The notes: generated from the sequence alone by a model not told the origin. Shown: positions 1 through 8,548, counted from the stretch's first letter. The stretch: 51,535 nucleotides of DNA from Xanthomonas maliensis (GCF_009192945.1 NZ_NSET01000033.1:1-51535); one strand, 5' to 3'. Numbers and translations: made by a program.

Positions 1-722
1 GACAGCGGCAGCGGCGCGCCCTGCGCATAGTGGCCGTCCTTGCAGGCGGCCAGCAGCAACCGACTGGGGCCGTCGCGCTGGCCACGCGCCCACACCAGTC
101 CACGGCCGTCGCCCAGCCAGGCCGCGTCCAGTTCGTCGTCGGCGCTGTTGACCCCAGGCAGTGGCTGCGGATCGACGAAGCCGCGGCCATCCCAGCGTGC
201 CACCAGCACATCCAGCCCACCGGCACCGCCATGGCCGTCGCTGGCGAACAGCAGGCGGGTGCCATCCAGCGACAGCGTGGGCGCACGCTCCTCGCCACGG
301 CTGTTGACCGCATCTCCCAACGATTGCGCTACGCCCACCTCACCGCTGGCCGAGACCGGTGCCCGGTACAGATCCAGGCCACCACGTCCGCCCGGCCGAT
401 CGGAGGCGAACAGCAGCCAGCGCCCGTCGGCGCTGAAGAACGGCGTCGTCTCGGTGGCGGCCGTATTCAACGCCAAGGGTTGCGCGTGCTGCCAGCGGCC
501 CTGCTCCAGGCGGGCCTGCCACAGGTCCCAGCCGCCGGCGCCACCGGCGCGGTCGCTGGCCCAGACGATTCGTTGCCCATCCGGGCTGAGGCTGGCGCGC
601 AGCTCGTTGGCCACGGTGGAGACCACCCCCATGCCTTCGATACCGAATTCGGCCAGACCCGATGCTGACGGGACGAAGAGTAAACTCGCCGCCAGCGCGA
701 GCAGCGGCCATCGGAATGCCAT
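1..722 (-). CDS. Secreted TolB-like beta-propeller (PD40) protein, 3' end outside window
   Basis: Read on the minus strand from the ATG at 720-722, the product starts with a clear signal peptide (MAFRWPLLALAASLLF, then VPSASG). It continues as repeated PD40/WD40-like blades: LSPDGQRIVWASDRAGG, FSADGRWLLFASDRPGG and LSLDGTRLLFASDGHGG, each followed by a Gly-Asp-Leu/Val step. These SxDGxxxxFxSDRxGG units are the signature of TolB-type propellers, which bind peptides or carbohydrates in the periplasm. No stop is reached before position 1, so about 240 codons are seen and the C terminus is missing. It is divergent from aroE, with 51 bases between the starts. The exact role is unknown, and the standard Tol-Pal tolB is not implied because no tol/pal genes are visible. 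Confidence 0.8.
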   Translation of the reverse strand, partial: MAFRWPLLALAASLLFVPSASGLAEFGIEGMGVVSTVANELRASLSPDGQRIVWASDRAGGAGGWDLWQARLEQGRWQHAQPLALNTAATETTPFFSADGRWLLFASDRPGGRGGLDLYRAPVSASGEVGVAQSLGDAVNSRGEERAPTLSLDGTRLLFASDGHGGAGGLDVLVARWDGRGFVDPQPLPGVNSADDELDAAWLGDGRGLVWARGQRDGPSRLLLAACKDGHYAQGAPLPL

Positions 723-773
723 GGGGTGTTCCTGCTTGGGTCGCCCACAGTCTAGTCAACCAGAGAGCGTTTC

Positions 774-1625
774 ATGCCCGTATCCCGTTATGCCGTGTTT
801 GGCCATCCCGTCGCCCATTCGCTGTCGCCAACGATCCATGCCGCATTCGGGAAGCAGACCGGCATCGCGCTGGACTACACCGCCATCGATGCGCCGCCGG
901 AGGCCTTCGCCGCCAGCCTGGAGCGCTTTGCCGCCGAGGGCGGCAAGGGTGCCAACGTCACCCTGCCGTTGAAGGAGGCCGCCTGCGCGCTGGCGGCCGA
1001 GTTGAGCGACCGCGCCCGTTTGGCCGGTGCAGTGAATACCTTGATCCGCAACGACGGTCGCTGGCAGGGCGACAACACCGACGGGCTCGGTCTGGTGCGC
1101 GATCTCACCGATCGCCACGGGCTGGATCTGCGCGGCCGCCGCATGCTGTTGCTGGGCGCCGGCGGCGCCGCCCGCGGCGTGGCGCCGGCCTTGTTGGATG
1201 CTGGCATCACCGAAATGGTGGTGGTCAATCGCACGTCCGAGCGTGCCGATGCGCTCTGCGATGCGCTGGGCGAACCTGGCCGGGTGGTGTCGCGCTATAT
1301 CGAGGACCTGCGCGAGCTGGGCGACTTCGAACTGATCGTCAACGCCACCGCGGCCGGACGCGATCGCGACGCCGGCGCCTTCGCGCTGCCGCTGGGCCTG
1401 GTCAACAGCCTGACCGCCGCGGTGGATCTGAACTACGGTCCCACCGCGATCGCCTTCCTGGCCTGGGCGCGCGCGGCCAGCTGTCGGCATGCGCTGGACG
1501 GACTGGGCATGTTGGTGGAACAGGCGGCCGAAAGTTTCGCTCTGTGGCATGGCGTGCGTCCGCAAACCGATGCGGTGTACGCCGAGCTGCGCGCGCGCGA
1601 GGCCGTGCTGGTCAGTGCCGATTGA
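774..1625 (+). CDS. aroE: Shikimate dehydrogenase (NADP+)
   Basis: The product reduces 3-dehydroshikimate to shikimate with NADPH, step four of cytosolic aromatic amino-acid and chorismate synthesis. The 283-aa length matches the family. The N-terminal substrate domain has the SLSP shikimate-binding motif (residues 16-19), the catalytic lysine in [10 protein letters not shown] (K67) and the partner aspartate in GDNTDGLG (D103). The C-terminal Rossmann domain shows the glycine-rich [11 protein letters not shown] loop near residues 125-135 and the NRT motif that reads the NADP 2'-phosphate. It is followed after 10 bases by a membrane-protein gene, so the two may be co-transcribed. All key residues are present, so it should be functional. 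Confidence 0.97.
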   Translation: MPVSRYAVFGHPVAHSLSPTIHAAFGKQTGIALDYTAIDAPPEAFAASLERFAAEGGKGANVTLPLKEAACALAAELSDRARLAGAVNTLIRNDGRWQGDNTDGLGLVRDLTDRHGLDLRGRRMLLLGAGGAARGVAPALLDAGITEMVVVNRTSERADALCDALGEPGRVVSRYIEDLRELGDFELIVNATAAGRDRDAGAFALPLGLVNSLTAAVDLNYGPTAIAFLAWARAASCRHALDGLGMLVEQAAESFALWHGVRPQTDAVYAELRAREAVLVSAD

Positions 1626-1635
1626 AGGCGCGCCG

Positions 1636-2007
1636 ATGCTGACGCCCGCGCTGCTGTTGAGTCTGGTGGTCGGCCTGCTGTCGCGCGTGCCGATGTTGAT
1701 CGCGGTGATCCTGGGGCTGGTGCTGGTCTGGCGCGCCCCGCGCGGCAGCCCGCGGCGCAGCAGCCTGATCGCGCTGTGGCTGCTGTTCGGCTGCGTGCTG
1801 GGCGAAGTCGTCCTGCAGGTGATCCCGTTGATGCTGATGGAGCACGGCGACCTGCGCCACCTCGCGGCGGTGGTCGGCGTCTTGCGGCTGGTGCTGACCA
1901 GCATCCAGGCGATCGGCGTGGGCATGCTCGCCTGGACGCTGGCGCTCTGCCTGCGGCGCCTGCCACCACAAGCGGATGTGCCGACCGCGCCGGATGAGCG
2001 GCGATGA
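1636..2007 (+). CDS. Small multi-pass inner-membrane protein
   Basis: I do not recognise a named family. The 123-aa product has about three to four hydrophobic helices: residues 3-34 as one or two segments, then around 40-60 (LIALWLLFGCVLGEVVLQVI), and a last one around 78-105. A basic, polar tail ends in ADVPTAPDERR. The ATG at 1636 was chosen because the frame upstream overlaps aroE with unrelated sequence, and this start lies just 10 bases after the aroE stop. It overlaps the next membrane gene by four bases (ATGA), which suggests a small operon aroE-this gene-next gene. The function is unknown. Confidence 0.75.
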   Translation: MLTPALLLSLVVGLLSRVPMLIAVILGLVLVWRAPRGSPRRSSLIALWLLFGCVLGEVVLQVIPLMLMEHGDLRHLAAVVGVLRLVLTSIQAIGVGMLAWTLALCLRRLPPQADVPTAPDERR

Positions 2008-2240
2008 TCCCGCTCAAGCCGATCTTCATGGCCGTGCTCGGGGTGGTGTGTACGGTGCAGGGGGGCTGGACCCTGTTGCATCCGCAGCAGCTGGCCACGG
2101 TCAATCGCGCCGGACTGCTGTATGCGCGCTTCGGCCCTGCCGGTGTCGGCGTGGGCATGCTCGCGGTGGGCCTGGTCATGCTGGTGATCGGCATCGCCTG
2201 GGCGCGTTGGGCCTGGCCGCGGGCACGCACGCGCCGCTGA
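2004..2240 (+). CDS. Small two-helix membrane protein
   Basis: This 78-aa product is hydrophobic throughout, with one helix near residues 5-25 (PIFMAVLGVVCTVQGGWTLL) and another near 48-68 (GVGVGMLAVGLVMLVIGIAW). It ends in a strongly basic tail (RARTRR), which predicts a cytosolic C terminus by the positive-inside rule. It overlaps the preceding gene by ATGA and is probably translationally coupled to it. No family or function is recognised. Confidence 0.7.
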   Translation: MIPLKPIFMAVLGVVCTVQGGWTLLHPQQLATVNRAGLLYARFGPAGVGVGMLAVGLVMLVIGIAWARWAWPRARTRR

Positions 2241-2323
2241 TCGCGGTCACCGCCACCGCGTCGGTTCAGTTGCGGCCCTGCGGTCGTCGCAGCGGCTGCG
2301 CCGATGCGTGCGAAAATAGGGGG

Positions 2324-4459
2324 ATGAGTGACGTCACCCCTCCGGCCGTGCCCTCGGCGACGGCTTCGCCCCAGCGCCTGCTGACCGAAACGACCAAGGC
2401 CGCCATCCGCGACGCCTACGCCAAGTTGCAGGCCAACACGCCGGGCTTCACCACCCGGCGTGCGCAGAGCCAGATGATCGGCGTGGTCTCGCGTGCATTG
2501 GCCACCTCCGGTGGCATAGGCGTGGCCGAAGCGCCGACCGGGGTGGGCAAGAGCCTGGGCTATCTCACCGCTGGCGTGCCGATCGCCCTGGCCAGCAAAA
2601 AGAAGCTGGTGATCAGCACCGGCACCGTGGCCTTGCAGTCGCAGCTGGTCGAGCGCGATATCCCTGCCTTCCTCAAGGCCACCGGCCTGGAGGCCACGGT
2701 CGCCCTGGCCAAGGGCCGCACCCGCTACCTGTGCACGCGCAATGCCGCCGAACTGCAGGGCGAGGCCAGCCAGGACAGCATGTTCGACGACGAGCAGGTA
2801 CTGTACGACCGCCCGCTGAGCCCGGCCGATGCCGACATCGCCAAGCGCTTGGCCACCGCCTACACCGAGCGCCGCTGGAACGGCGATCTGGACGATGCCC
2901 CCGAGCAGGTATCGGTGCCGCTGCGCCTGCGCATCACCACCCCCGCCTCCGGCTGCGCAGGGCGGCGCTGCAGCTACGCCGCCCAGTGTCCGGTGCTGAA
3001 GGCGCGCACCGATGTGCGCGAAGCGCAGATCGTGGTGACCAACCATGCTTTGCTGCTGTCCACGCTGTCGCTGGGCGATGCCGAGAACGGCCAGCCCCTG
3101 ATCGCCCCGCCGGGCGATATGTTGCTGGTGCTCGACGAGGGCCATCACATCGCTGGCGTGGCGATCGACCAGGGCGCGGCCACCCTGCCGTTGGACGAGA
3201 TGGCCAAGCGCACCGGCCGTCTGCAGATGTTGATCGCCGCCGCCTACCGCGCCGCCGACAAGGACAAGATCGGCATGTTGTTGCCGAACGAAGCGATCGA
3301 GTTGGCCGCACGCGTGTCCAAGCTCCTCAAGGCGTTTCATGCCGAGGTCGAACGCATGTGGACGCCGGAGCCGGGCGAGCGCGATCCGCTGTGGCGCGCG
3401 CCCAACGGCAAGTTGCCGCCGCAATGGGCGCCGGCGATCGAAGAACTGGGCGAGGAGACGCGCGCGCTGTTCAACTGGGTGCATGCAGCGCACGGCGTGG
3501 TCGCCAAGGGCAAGCAGGAAGACCCGGCGCGTGAGCGCCTGCAGCGCAGCCTCGGGCTGGCGCTGGAGATGACCGAACAGCAGCACAATCTGTGGAGCGG
3601 CTGGCGCCGCGAAGACAAGGACGGCCAGCCGCCGATGGCGCGCTGGATCACGCTCTCGCGCGATGGCGACCTGATCTGTCACTGCTCGCCGGTATCGGCG
3701 GCGCAGGTCCTGCGTACGATGGTATGGAACGAAGTGGATTCGGTGGTGATGACCTCGGCCACCTTGACCGGTGGCGGGGATTTTCAGTCGTTCGCCATCG
3801 ACAACGGCCTGCCCGATCATGCCGAGATGGTGTCGCTGTCGTCGCCGTTTGACCTGCCCAACCAGGCCGAGCTGATCGTGCCCAATTTCCCGGTGACCCC
3901 GGACGATCGCGACGGTCATCCCAAGGAAGTCGCCAGGTATCTGGTGCGCGAACTGGATTGGACGGCCAAGGGCAGCATCGTGCTGTTCACCTCGCGCTGG
4001 AAGATGGAGAAGGTGGCCGACCTGCTGCCGCTGGCGCAGCGCAATCGCGTGTTGGTGCAGGGCGAGGGCAACAAGTCGCAACTGATCACCGAGCACCTGC
4101 GTCGCATCGCCGCCGGCGAAGGCTCGGTGCTGTTCGGACTCAATTCGTTCGGCGAGGGCCTGGACCTGCCGGGCGAGGCCTGCACGACGGTGGTGATCAC
4201 CCAGGTGCCATTTGCCGTGCCGACCGATCCGCAGACCTCGACCCTGAGCGAGTGGTTGGAAAGCCGCGGACACAACGCCTTCAACCTGATCGCCATTCCG
4301 CACGCCCTGCGGACCTTGACCCAGTTCGCCGGTCGGTTGATCCGTAGTTCCAACGACCACGGCCGGGTGATCATTCTCGACTCGCGCCTGCTCACCCGTC
4401 GCTACGGCAAGCGCATCATCGACGCGTTGCCGCCGTTCAAGCGGGTGATCGGGCGCTGA
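2324..4459 (+). CDS. dinG: DinG-type ATP-dependent DNA helicase (XPD-like, Fe-S)
   Basis: A 711-aa superfamily 2 helicase of the DinG/XPD group, which unwinds 5'-3', including R-loops, in DNA repair. The Walker A motif is EAPTGVGKSLG (about residues 69-79) and the DEAH-type Walker B is LLVLDEGHHI. Four cysteines that would hold a 4Fe-4S cluster lie between motifs Ia and II: one in TRYLCTRN and three in GCAGRRCSYAAQC. Helicase motifs V-VI are visible as FGLNSFGEGLDLPG and the QFAGRLIRSSND arginine finger. The ATG at 2324 follows a purine run (AATAGGGGG) and gives the expected N terminus. It is an ordinary host gene. Confidence 0.95.
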   Translation: MSDVTPPAVPSATASPQRLLTETTKAAIRDAYAKLQANTPGFTTRRAQSQMIGVVSRALATSGGIGVAEAPTGVGKSLGYLTAGVPIALASKKKLVISTGTVALQSQLVERDIPAFLKATGLEATVALAKGRTRYLCTRNAAELQGEASQDSMFDDEQVLYDRPLSPADADIAKRLATAYTERRWNGDLDDAPEQVSVPLRLRITTPASGCAGRRCSYAAQCPVLKARTDVREAQIVVTNHALLLSTLSLGDAENGQPLIAPPGDMLLVLDEGHHIAGVAIDQGAATLPLDEMAKRTGRLQMLIAAAYRAADKDKIGMLLPNEAIELAARVSKLLKAFHAEVERMWTPEPGERDPLWRAPNGKLPPQWAPAIEELGEETRALFNWVHAAHGVVAKGKQEDPARERLQRSLGLALEMTEQQHNLWSGWRREDKDGQPPMARWITLSRDGDLICHCSPVSAAQVLRTMVWNEVDSVVMTSATLTGGGDFQSFAIDNGLPDHAEMVSLSSPFDLPNQAELIVPNFPVTPDDRDGHPKEVARYLVRELDWTAKGSIVLFTSRWKMEKVADLLPLAQRNRVLVQGEGNKSQLITEHLRRIAAGEGSVLFGLNSFGEGLDLPGEACTTVVITQVPFAVPTDPQTSTLSEWLESRGHNAFNLIAIPHALRTLTQFAGRLIRSSNDHGRVIILDSRLLTRRYGKRIIDALPPFKRVIGR

Positions 4460-4634
4460 TCGCAGCGTGCAGTGTCGGTGCGTCGCATGCGCTGCGCTGC
4501 GGGATCGGGCAGCGTCGACGTGCAGGCGGCATCGACGTTGCGACACCGTCGTTCGATGCCTGGTGGACGAGATGCAACGGAAGTGCAGTGCAGCGCATGC
4601 TGCTTCGGCGACTCCAATCACGCAACTCGCGATC

Positions 4635-4671
4635 ATCGCGCTTGCCTATCGCTGCGATCGTAATTAACAAC
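4635..4671 (+). promoter_or_regulatory. Candidate OxyR-type binding site upstream of katB
   Basis: Four tetranucleotides, ATCG, CTAT, ATCG and CAAC, sit exactly seven bases apart (4635, 4646, 4657, 4668). The OxyR consensus is ATAG-N7-CTAT-N7-ATAG-N7-CTAT, so spacing is perfect and 12 of 16 core bases agree. The site ends 56 bases before the catalase ATG, where an activator that touches RNA polymerase at -35 would be expected. Catalases of this kind are known OxyR targets; the binding itself is inferred. Confidence 0.5.
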
Positions 4672-4727
4672 TTCCCTGCGTGATAGTCGCTGGTGATGAT
4701 TCAGCTCCCTCAACACGAGCTGACGCC

Positions 4728-6251
4728 ATGCGCCCCGGATCCTTCATGGTGCTAGCCCTGCTAGCCCCGACCCTGTTCGCTCCCCCAGCCTTCGCCCAGG
4801 CCGCGCTGACCCGCGACAACGGTGCCAAGGTCGGCGATAACCAGAACTCGCAGACGGCCGGTGCAACCGGGCCGACCTTGCTGCAGGACGTCCAGTTGAT
4901 CCAGAAGCTGCAACGCTTCGATCGCGAGCGCATTCCCGAACGCGTGGTACATGCGCGCGGTACCGGGGCCAAAGGCGAGTTCACGGCCACTGCCGACATC
5001 TCCAGCCTGAGCAAGGCGGCGGTGTTCCGGCCCGGCGAGAAAACGCCGGTGTTCGTGCGCTTCTCCTCGGTGGTGCACGGCAACCATTCGCCCGAAACGC
5101 TGCGCGACCCGCACGGTTTCGCGACCAAGTTCTATACCAGCGAAGGTAATTGGGATCTGGTCGGCAACAACTTCCCGACCTTCTTCATCCGCGATGCGAT
5201 CAAGTTCCCCGACATGGTCCACGCCTTCAAGCCGGACCCACGGACCAATCTCGACGACGATTCGCGACGCTTCGATTTCTTCTCGCACGTGCCCGAAAGC
5301 ACCCGCACGCTGACGCTGCTGTATTCCAACGAAGGCACACCGGCTGGCTACCGCTTCATGGACGGCAATGGCGTGCACGCCTACAAGCTGGTCAATGCCC
5401 AGGGCGAGGTGCATTACGTCAAGTTCCACTGGAAGAGTCTGCAGGGCATCAAGAACCTCGATCCCAAGCAGGTCGCCATGGTTCAGGGCAAGGACTACAG
5501 CCATCTGACCAACGACCTGGTCGGTGCGATCAAGCAGGGCGACTATCCGAAGTGGGATCTGTACATCCAGGTGCTCAAGCCGGAGGAACTGGCCAAGTTC
5601 GACTTCGATCCGCTCGACGCCACCAAGATCTGGCCGGACGTACCCGAGCAGAAGATCGGCCAGCTGGTGCTCAACAAGAACGTGGACAACTTCTTCCAGG
5701 AAACCGAGCAGGTGGCGATGGCGCCGGCCAATCTGGTGCCGGGCATCGAACCGTCGGAGGACCGACTGCTGCAGGGGCGCATCTTCTCCTACGCCGACAC
5801 CCAGCTCTATCGCGTCGGCACCAACGGCCTGAGCCTGCCGGTCAACCGTCCGCGCGTGGCCGTCAACAACGGCAATCAGGACGGTGAAGCCAATAGCGGG
5901 CACACCACCAGCGGCGTGAACTATGAGCCGAGCCGGTTGGAGCTCCGTCCGCAGGACAGCAGTGCGCGCTACAGCCAGTTACCGCTGTCCGGGACCACCC
6001 AGCAGGCCAAGATCACCCGTGAGCAGAACTTCAAACAGGCCGGCGATCTATATCGCTCCTACAGCAAGAAAGACCGCGCCGACCTGGTGCAGAGCTTCGG
6101 CGAGTCGCTGGCCAACACCGATACCGAGAGCAAGCACCTGATGCTGTCGTTCCTGTACAAGGCCGATCCGGAGTACGGCACCGGCGTGACCCGGGTCGCC
6201 AAGGGCGATCTGGCGCGCGTCAAGCAGCTGGCTTCCACCCTGCAGGACTGA
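4728..6251 (+). CDS. katB: Secreted monofunctional haem catalase
   Basis: A 507-aa clade-type haem catalase that converts hydrogen peroxide to water and oxygen. The first 24 residues form a signal peptide (hydrophobic core VLALLAPTLFAPPAFAQA), so the enzyme is predicted to be periplasmic, as in the KatB/SrpA group. The catalytic histidine is in RVVHARG (about residue 75), the distal asparagine in GNNFPTFFIRDA, and the proximal haem tyrosine in IFSYADTQLYR. The ATG at 4728 was picked over an in-frame start 48 bases upstream because it starts the signal peptide. It is followed by an ankyrin gene, the same katB-ankB pairing described in Pseudomonas aeruginosa. Confidence 0.93.
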   Translation: MRPGSFMVLALLAPTLFAPPAFAQAALTRDNGAKVGDNQNSQTAGATGPTLLQDVQLIQKLQRFDRERIPERVVHARGTGAKGEFTATADISSLSKAAVFRPGEKTPVFVRFSSVVHGNHSPETLRDPHGFATKFYTSEGNWDLVGNNFPTFFIRDAIKFPDMVHAFKPDPRTNLDDDSRRFDFFSHVPESTRTLTLLYSNEGTPAGYRFMDGNGVHAYKLVNAQGEVHYVKFHWKSLQGIKNLDPKQVAMVQGKDYSHLTNDLVGAIKQGDYPKWDLYIQVLKPEELAKFDFDPLDATKIWPDVPEQKIGQLVLNKNVDNFFQETEQVAMAPANLVPGIEPSEDRLLQGRIFSYADTQLYRVGTNGLSLPVNRPRVAVNNGNQDGEANSGHTTSGVNYEPSRLELRPQDSSARYSQLPLSGTTQQAKITREQNFKQAGDLYRSYSKKDRADLVQSFGESLANTDTESKHLMLSFLYKADPEYGTGVTRVAKGDLARVKQLASTLQD

Positions 6252-6258
6252 TCGCACC

Positions 6259-6289
6259 ACGGCACCGCAGCCACGGGCTGCGGTGCCGT
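6259..6289 (+). terminator. Perfect 14-bp hairpin between katB and ankB
   Basis: The arms ACGGCACCGCAGCC (6259-6272) and its exact reverse complement (6276-6289) are separated by a three-base loop (acg). It begins seven bases after the katB stop and ends 22 bases before ankB. No T-run follows, so it is not a classical rho-independent terminator. It more likely attenuates read-through or protects the 3' end of the katB transcript. Confidence 0.6.
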
Positions 6290-6311
6290 CCGTATCGCGA
6301 GGGAGAACATC

Positions 6312-6896
6312 ATGCGCCTTCTTTCCCTGTTGTTACTCGTTCTGCTGTCGGTCTCGGCCTCTGCCGCCACGCCGCCACCGACAGCGCACGCCAGCAATGC
6401 GACCGCGCCGGCGACCGCTGACCCGGTGCAGATCAAGCAGCAACTGCAGCAATACTTCTTCGATGCCGCACGTGAGGGCCGCCAGGACATGCTGGCGGAA
6501 TTCATCCGCGCCCACTACGACCTCAACACGCGCGACGACAAGGGCTATACCGCGCTGATCCTGGCCGCCTATCACGGCCAGGCTCCGGCGGTGGAGCAGT
6601 TGCTCGCGGCGGGCGCCGACCCCTGCGCGCAGGACAAGCGCGGCAACACCGCTTTGATGGGCGCGATCTTCAAGGGCGAGCTGGCGATCGCCAAGCGGCT
6701 GATGCAGGCCGATTGCGCGCCCGACCAACGTAACAACGCTGGCCAGACCGCGGCGATGTACGCGGCATTGTTCCAGCGCACCGAGGTGCTCAAGGCACTG
6801 GCATCCAAGGGCGCCGACCTCAGCCTCAAGGACGCTCAGGGCAATGAAGTGAGCCGGCTGCAACGGGGCGAGTTCGCCAGCGCACCGGCTCAGTAA
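6312..6896 (+). CDS. ankB: Periplasmic ankyrin-repeat protein, AnkB-like
   Basis: The 194-aa product begins with a signal peptide (MRLLSLLLLVLLSVSASA) and a low-complexity Ala/Thr/Pro linker. Ankyrin repeats follow from about residue 60: DDKGYTALILAAYHGQAPAVEQLLAAGADP, DKRGNTALMGAIFKGELAIAKRL and NNAGQTAAMYAALFQRTEVLKALASKGAD. In P. aeruginosa AnkB supports the activity of the catalase KatB in the periplasm, and the same gene order is seen here. A good ribosome-binding site (GAGGGAG) lies nine bases before the ATG. A long hairpin separates it from katB, so its expression may be set separately from the catalase. Confidence 0.88.
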   Translation: MRLLSLLLLVLLSVSASAATPPPTAHASNATAPATADPVQIKQQLQQYFFDAAREGRQDMLAEFIRAHYDLNTRDDKGYTALILAAYHGQAPAVEQLLAAGADPCAQDKRGNTALMGAIFKGELAIAKRLMQADCAPDQRNNAGQTAAMYAALFQRTEVLKALASKGADLSLKDAQGNEVSRLQRGEFASAPAQ

Positions 6897-7284
6897 GTGG
6901 GGCAGCCTGACCGCCGGGCCTGTGCGCAACGATCGTACAGGTGGCGATGCCTGGGCCGCCGTGGTGCCGCAGCGCGCCGTCGACACCGTGCCAGCGCATC
7001 GCGCCGCCCACCAACCTGCGTTGCCCCTGGCGCCCATCCGAAGGCGAACAGTGCTGTCGATTTTCCGCCGCGTCGCGCGCTGGATTTCCGTCGGCAGACG
7101 GTGCTGCAAGGGCTCGGCGCCGGCATTTTTTCGCGCGCGAATCGTCTGCGCGCCAAGGCTTTGACAGATAACTGAGCAGACGCTGACTTGCCAAAAAGGC
7201 CGCTAAAAAAAGCCCCATCAAACCATTCAAGAAGTCGCCGGAACCGCCGATGCTGCGTCTATCGCACATTGGAACCCCCGGACC
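6897..7284. other. 388-base stretch without a supported gene
   Basis: Several short frames exist, but none has a convincing start, codon pattern or motif. An A-rich patch near 7194-7212 (aaaaggccgctaaaaaaa) could serve a minus-strand terminator, but it lacks a clear stem. I see no RNA gene. Confidence 0.4.
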
Positions 7285-7509
7285 ATGAAGCTCGATCCCG
7301 CCATCCCGTTCCTGGTCTCGTTGCTGGCGATGGTGCTCTGCACCGCGGCGGCGGGGGTTGCCCTGGTCTTCGGCCAGTTGCATGTCTTGGCCATGTCTTG
7401 GAGCTTCTACACGGTGATGGGCACGGCCCTGATCACCCTGGTGGCGTCCTACCATGCGCTCGGCAAGCCGCTGACCGCCGAAGAGCGCGTCGCCAGCCGC
7501 AGCCACTGA
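7285..7509 (+). CDS. Small two-helix membrane protein
   Basis: A 74-aa product with helix one at about residues 8-30 (PFLVSLLAMVLCTAAAGVAL) and helix two at about 38-57 (SWSFYTVMGTALITLVASYH), followed by a short charged tail (KPLTAEERVASRSH). The start is preceded by GGAACCCCCGGACC. No family is recognised. It is predicted to lie in the inner membrane and stands alone between ankB and the dusA fragment. Confidence 0.6.
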   Translation: MKLDPAIPFLVSLLAMVLCTAAAGVALVFGQLHVLAMSWSFYTVMGTALITLVASYHALGKPLTAEERVASRSH

Positions 7510-7817
7510 GCTCGCGAGAGCGCTGAAGCACCAGGCGCCTTGCCATGTTCCACCTGCCGCTCGATCTTCTCGGGCGGCAGACCCGCCTGCCGGATCGGCC
7601 GACGCGCCAGTCGCGCAGTCGCGTGCGCGCCGTCGCCAGCCAACCGCCTGTCGCGGTCCAGCCCGAGCGTCCAGCGCCGCAGCCAGCGCCCAAGCCCTCT
7701 GCAACAGCCTTCCTGCGGTATGACGCCGCCGCACCGCCAGTCGCATTCAGTGCCTGCCGTGTAAGCTACTGATCCTGCTCTGCATTCCTCAGGCCGCCAC
7801 TGCGGCCGTCCGAGTCG
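7510..7817. other. 308-base upstream region of dusA
   Basis: No supported gene is seen. Arg/Pro-rich short frames (for example one starting at 7545) look like GC-rich noise. The dusA promoter should lie at the right end of this stretch, but I cannot pick out a convincing -35/-10 pair. Confidence 0.4.
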
Positions 7818-7907
7818 ATGACCGTTTCCGCCGATCGCTACGCTGCCTCCCTGCGCCTGTCCGTCGCCCCGATGATGGATTGGACGGATAGCTATCGAAA
7901 TCAATGA
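7818..7907 (+). pseudogene. dusA: 5' fragment of dusA, interrupted by prophage integration
   Basis: From the ATG at 7818 the frame reads MTVSADRYAASLRLSVAPMM followed by DWTD, the conserved start of tRNA-dihydrouridine synthase A (FMN-binding PMMDWTD motif). Normal DusA continues with RHCR and a long TIM barrel. Here the frame changes to SYRNQ and stops, leaving 29 codons. The rest of dusA is not in this window. dusA is an established integration target for prophages and islands. The breakpoint lies inside the conserved 5' end, so this is the left attachment junction rather than random decay. Confidence 0.85.
7868..7890. other. Left prophage attachment junction (attL) inside dusA
   Basis: Sequence matching dusA (ccgatgatggattggacgga, 7869-7888) ends here, and phage sequence begins at about 7890 (tagctatcg). 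The exact core cannot be fixed because attR is outside the window. I looked for a second copy of gatggattggacgga and found none. Confidence 0.65.
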
Positions 7908-7975
7908 TTTGGCGCCTAACTGGTACAGGGCAGGTGCAAATTAGTTGGTTCGACCGCTTTTTGTCTCGCACCCCA

Positions 7976-8001
7976 TGAGACAGGGTTGTGTAATAGTCTC
8001 A
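7976..8001. promoter_or_regulatory. Inverted repeat upstream of the Panacea gene
   Basis: TGAGAC (7976-7981) and its exact reverse complement GTCTCA (7996-8001) flank 14 bases that include the weak -10-like taatag. The repeat lies 50 bases upstream of the next gene and could be an operator for autoregulation of the two-gene unit. This is inference from position only. Confidence 0.3.
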
Positions 8002-8050
8002 CCCGCTCAGATCCTCGCCATAGCGACCCTCTTGGTCAGAGCCTAATTTC

Positions 8051-8542
8051 ATGCCATATTCGTCTGCCAGCGTTGCGAACTACTTTTTAGAGCGTGCCTC
8101 TCATGAGGGACGGGCTCTCACGCCTATGCAGCTCCTGAAGCTGGTGTACATAGCCCACGGTTGGCATTTGGGCTACACCGGGCAAGCGCTCATAGCTGAG
8201 GAAGTTCAGGCGTGGCGGCACGGCCCTGTGATCAAGGAGCTTTACGATCGAATCCGCCATTACGGTAGTAGTGCCGTACGCGGACTTGTTGCTCCCAATG
8301 CGTTCGGGGGAATGCCTCAGGCTGTGGGAGGTGAAGTCGTACCGCTGTTGGATGGCGTATGGAAGAGCTATTCCCGCTTTAGTGGAATTGAGCTTTCGGA
8401 GATGACTCATCGGCCAGATACGCCTTGGTCTGTGGCTTGGCATCTGCTTGGTGGTAAGGGAACGAAGTTTGCTCCGATCAGTAACGATCTCATTCGCGAC
8501 CACTACCAAGGTAAGATCCGAGAAGCCCAGCAGAGAGGCTAA
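8051..8542 (+). CDS. Panacea-domain (DUF4065, SocA-like) protein, candidate antitoxin
   Basis: The 163-aa product has the usual Panacea layout: an N-terminal helix with ASVANYFLERA, then PMQLLKLVYIAHGWHLG (about residues 25-41), LIAEEVQAWRHGPVIKELYD (about 47-66) and a C-terminal TPWSVAW segment. The QLLKLVYIAHGW and AWRHGPV motifs are diagnostic for DUF4065. In established examples (SocA; the PanA antitoxins) this domain neutralises a toxin encoded next door. The downstream gene starts six bases later. GC content is visibly lower than in the host genes, and the pair sits at the extreme left end of the prophage, a typical place for morons. The antitoxin role is inferred from family and context. 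Confidence 0.85.
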   Translation: MPYSSASVANYFLERASHEGRALTPMQLLKLVYIAHGWHLGYTGQALIAEEVQAWRHGPVIKELYDRIRHYGSSAVRGLVAPNAFGGMPQAVGGEVVPLLDGVWKSYSRFSGIELSEMTHRPDTPWSVAWHLLGGKGTKFAPISNDLIRDHYQGKIREAQQRG

Positions 8543-8548
8543 GGCTCA

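Noticed and set aside
3949..3965. Second dusA-like att core (ggattggacgg)
   Set aside because: It lies inside dinG in a well-conserved helicase segment and matches only about 11 bases, so it is coincidental.
1433..4636. Very long minus-strand open frame opposite aroE and dinG
   Set aside because: It is a shadow of high-GC coding sequence. AroE, the membrane genes and DinG on the plus strand have clear motifs, and the minus-strand translation is His/Arg/Gln noise.
6826..7746. 306-codon minus-strand frame over the ankB-dusA gap
   Set aside because: Low-complexity Arg/Ala/Gly translation with no domain, and it overlaps the plus-strand small membrane gene.
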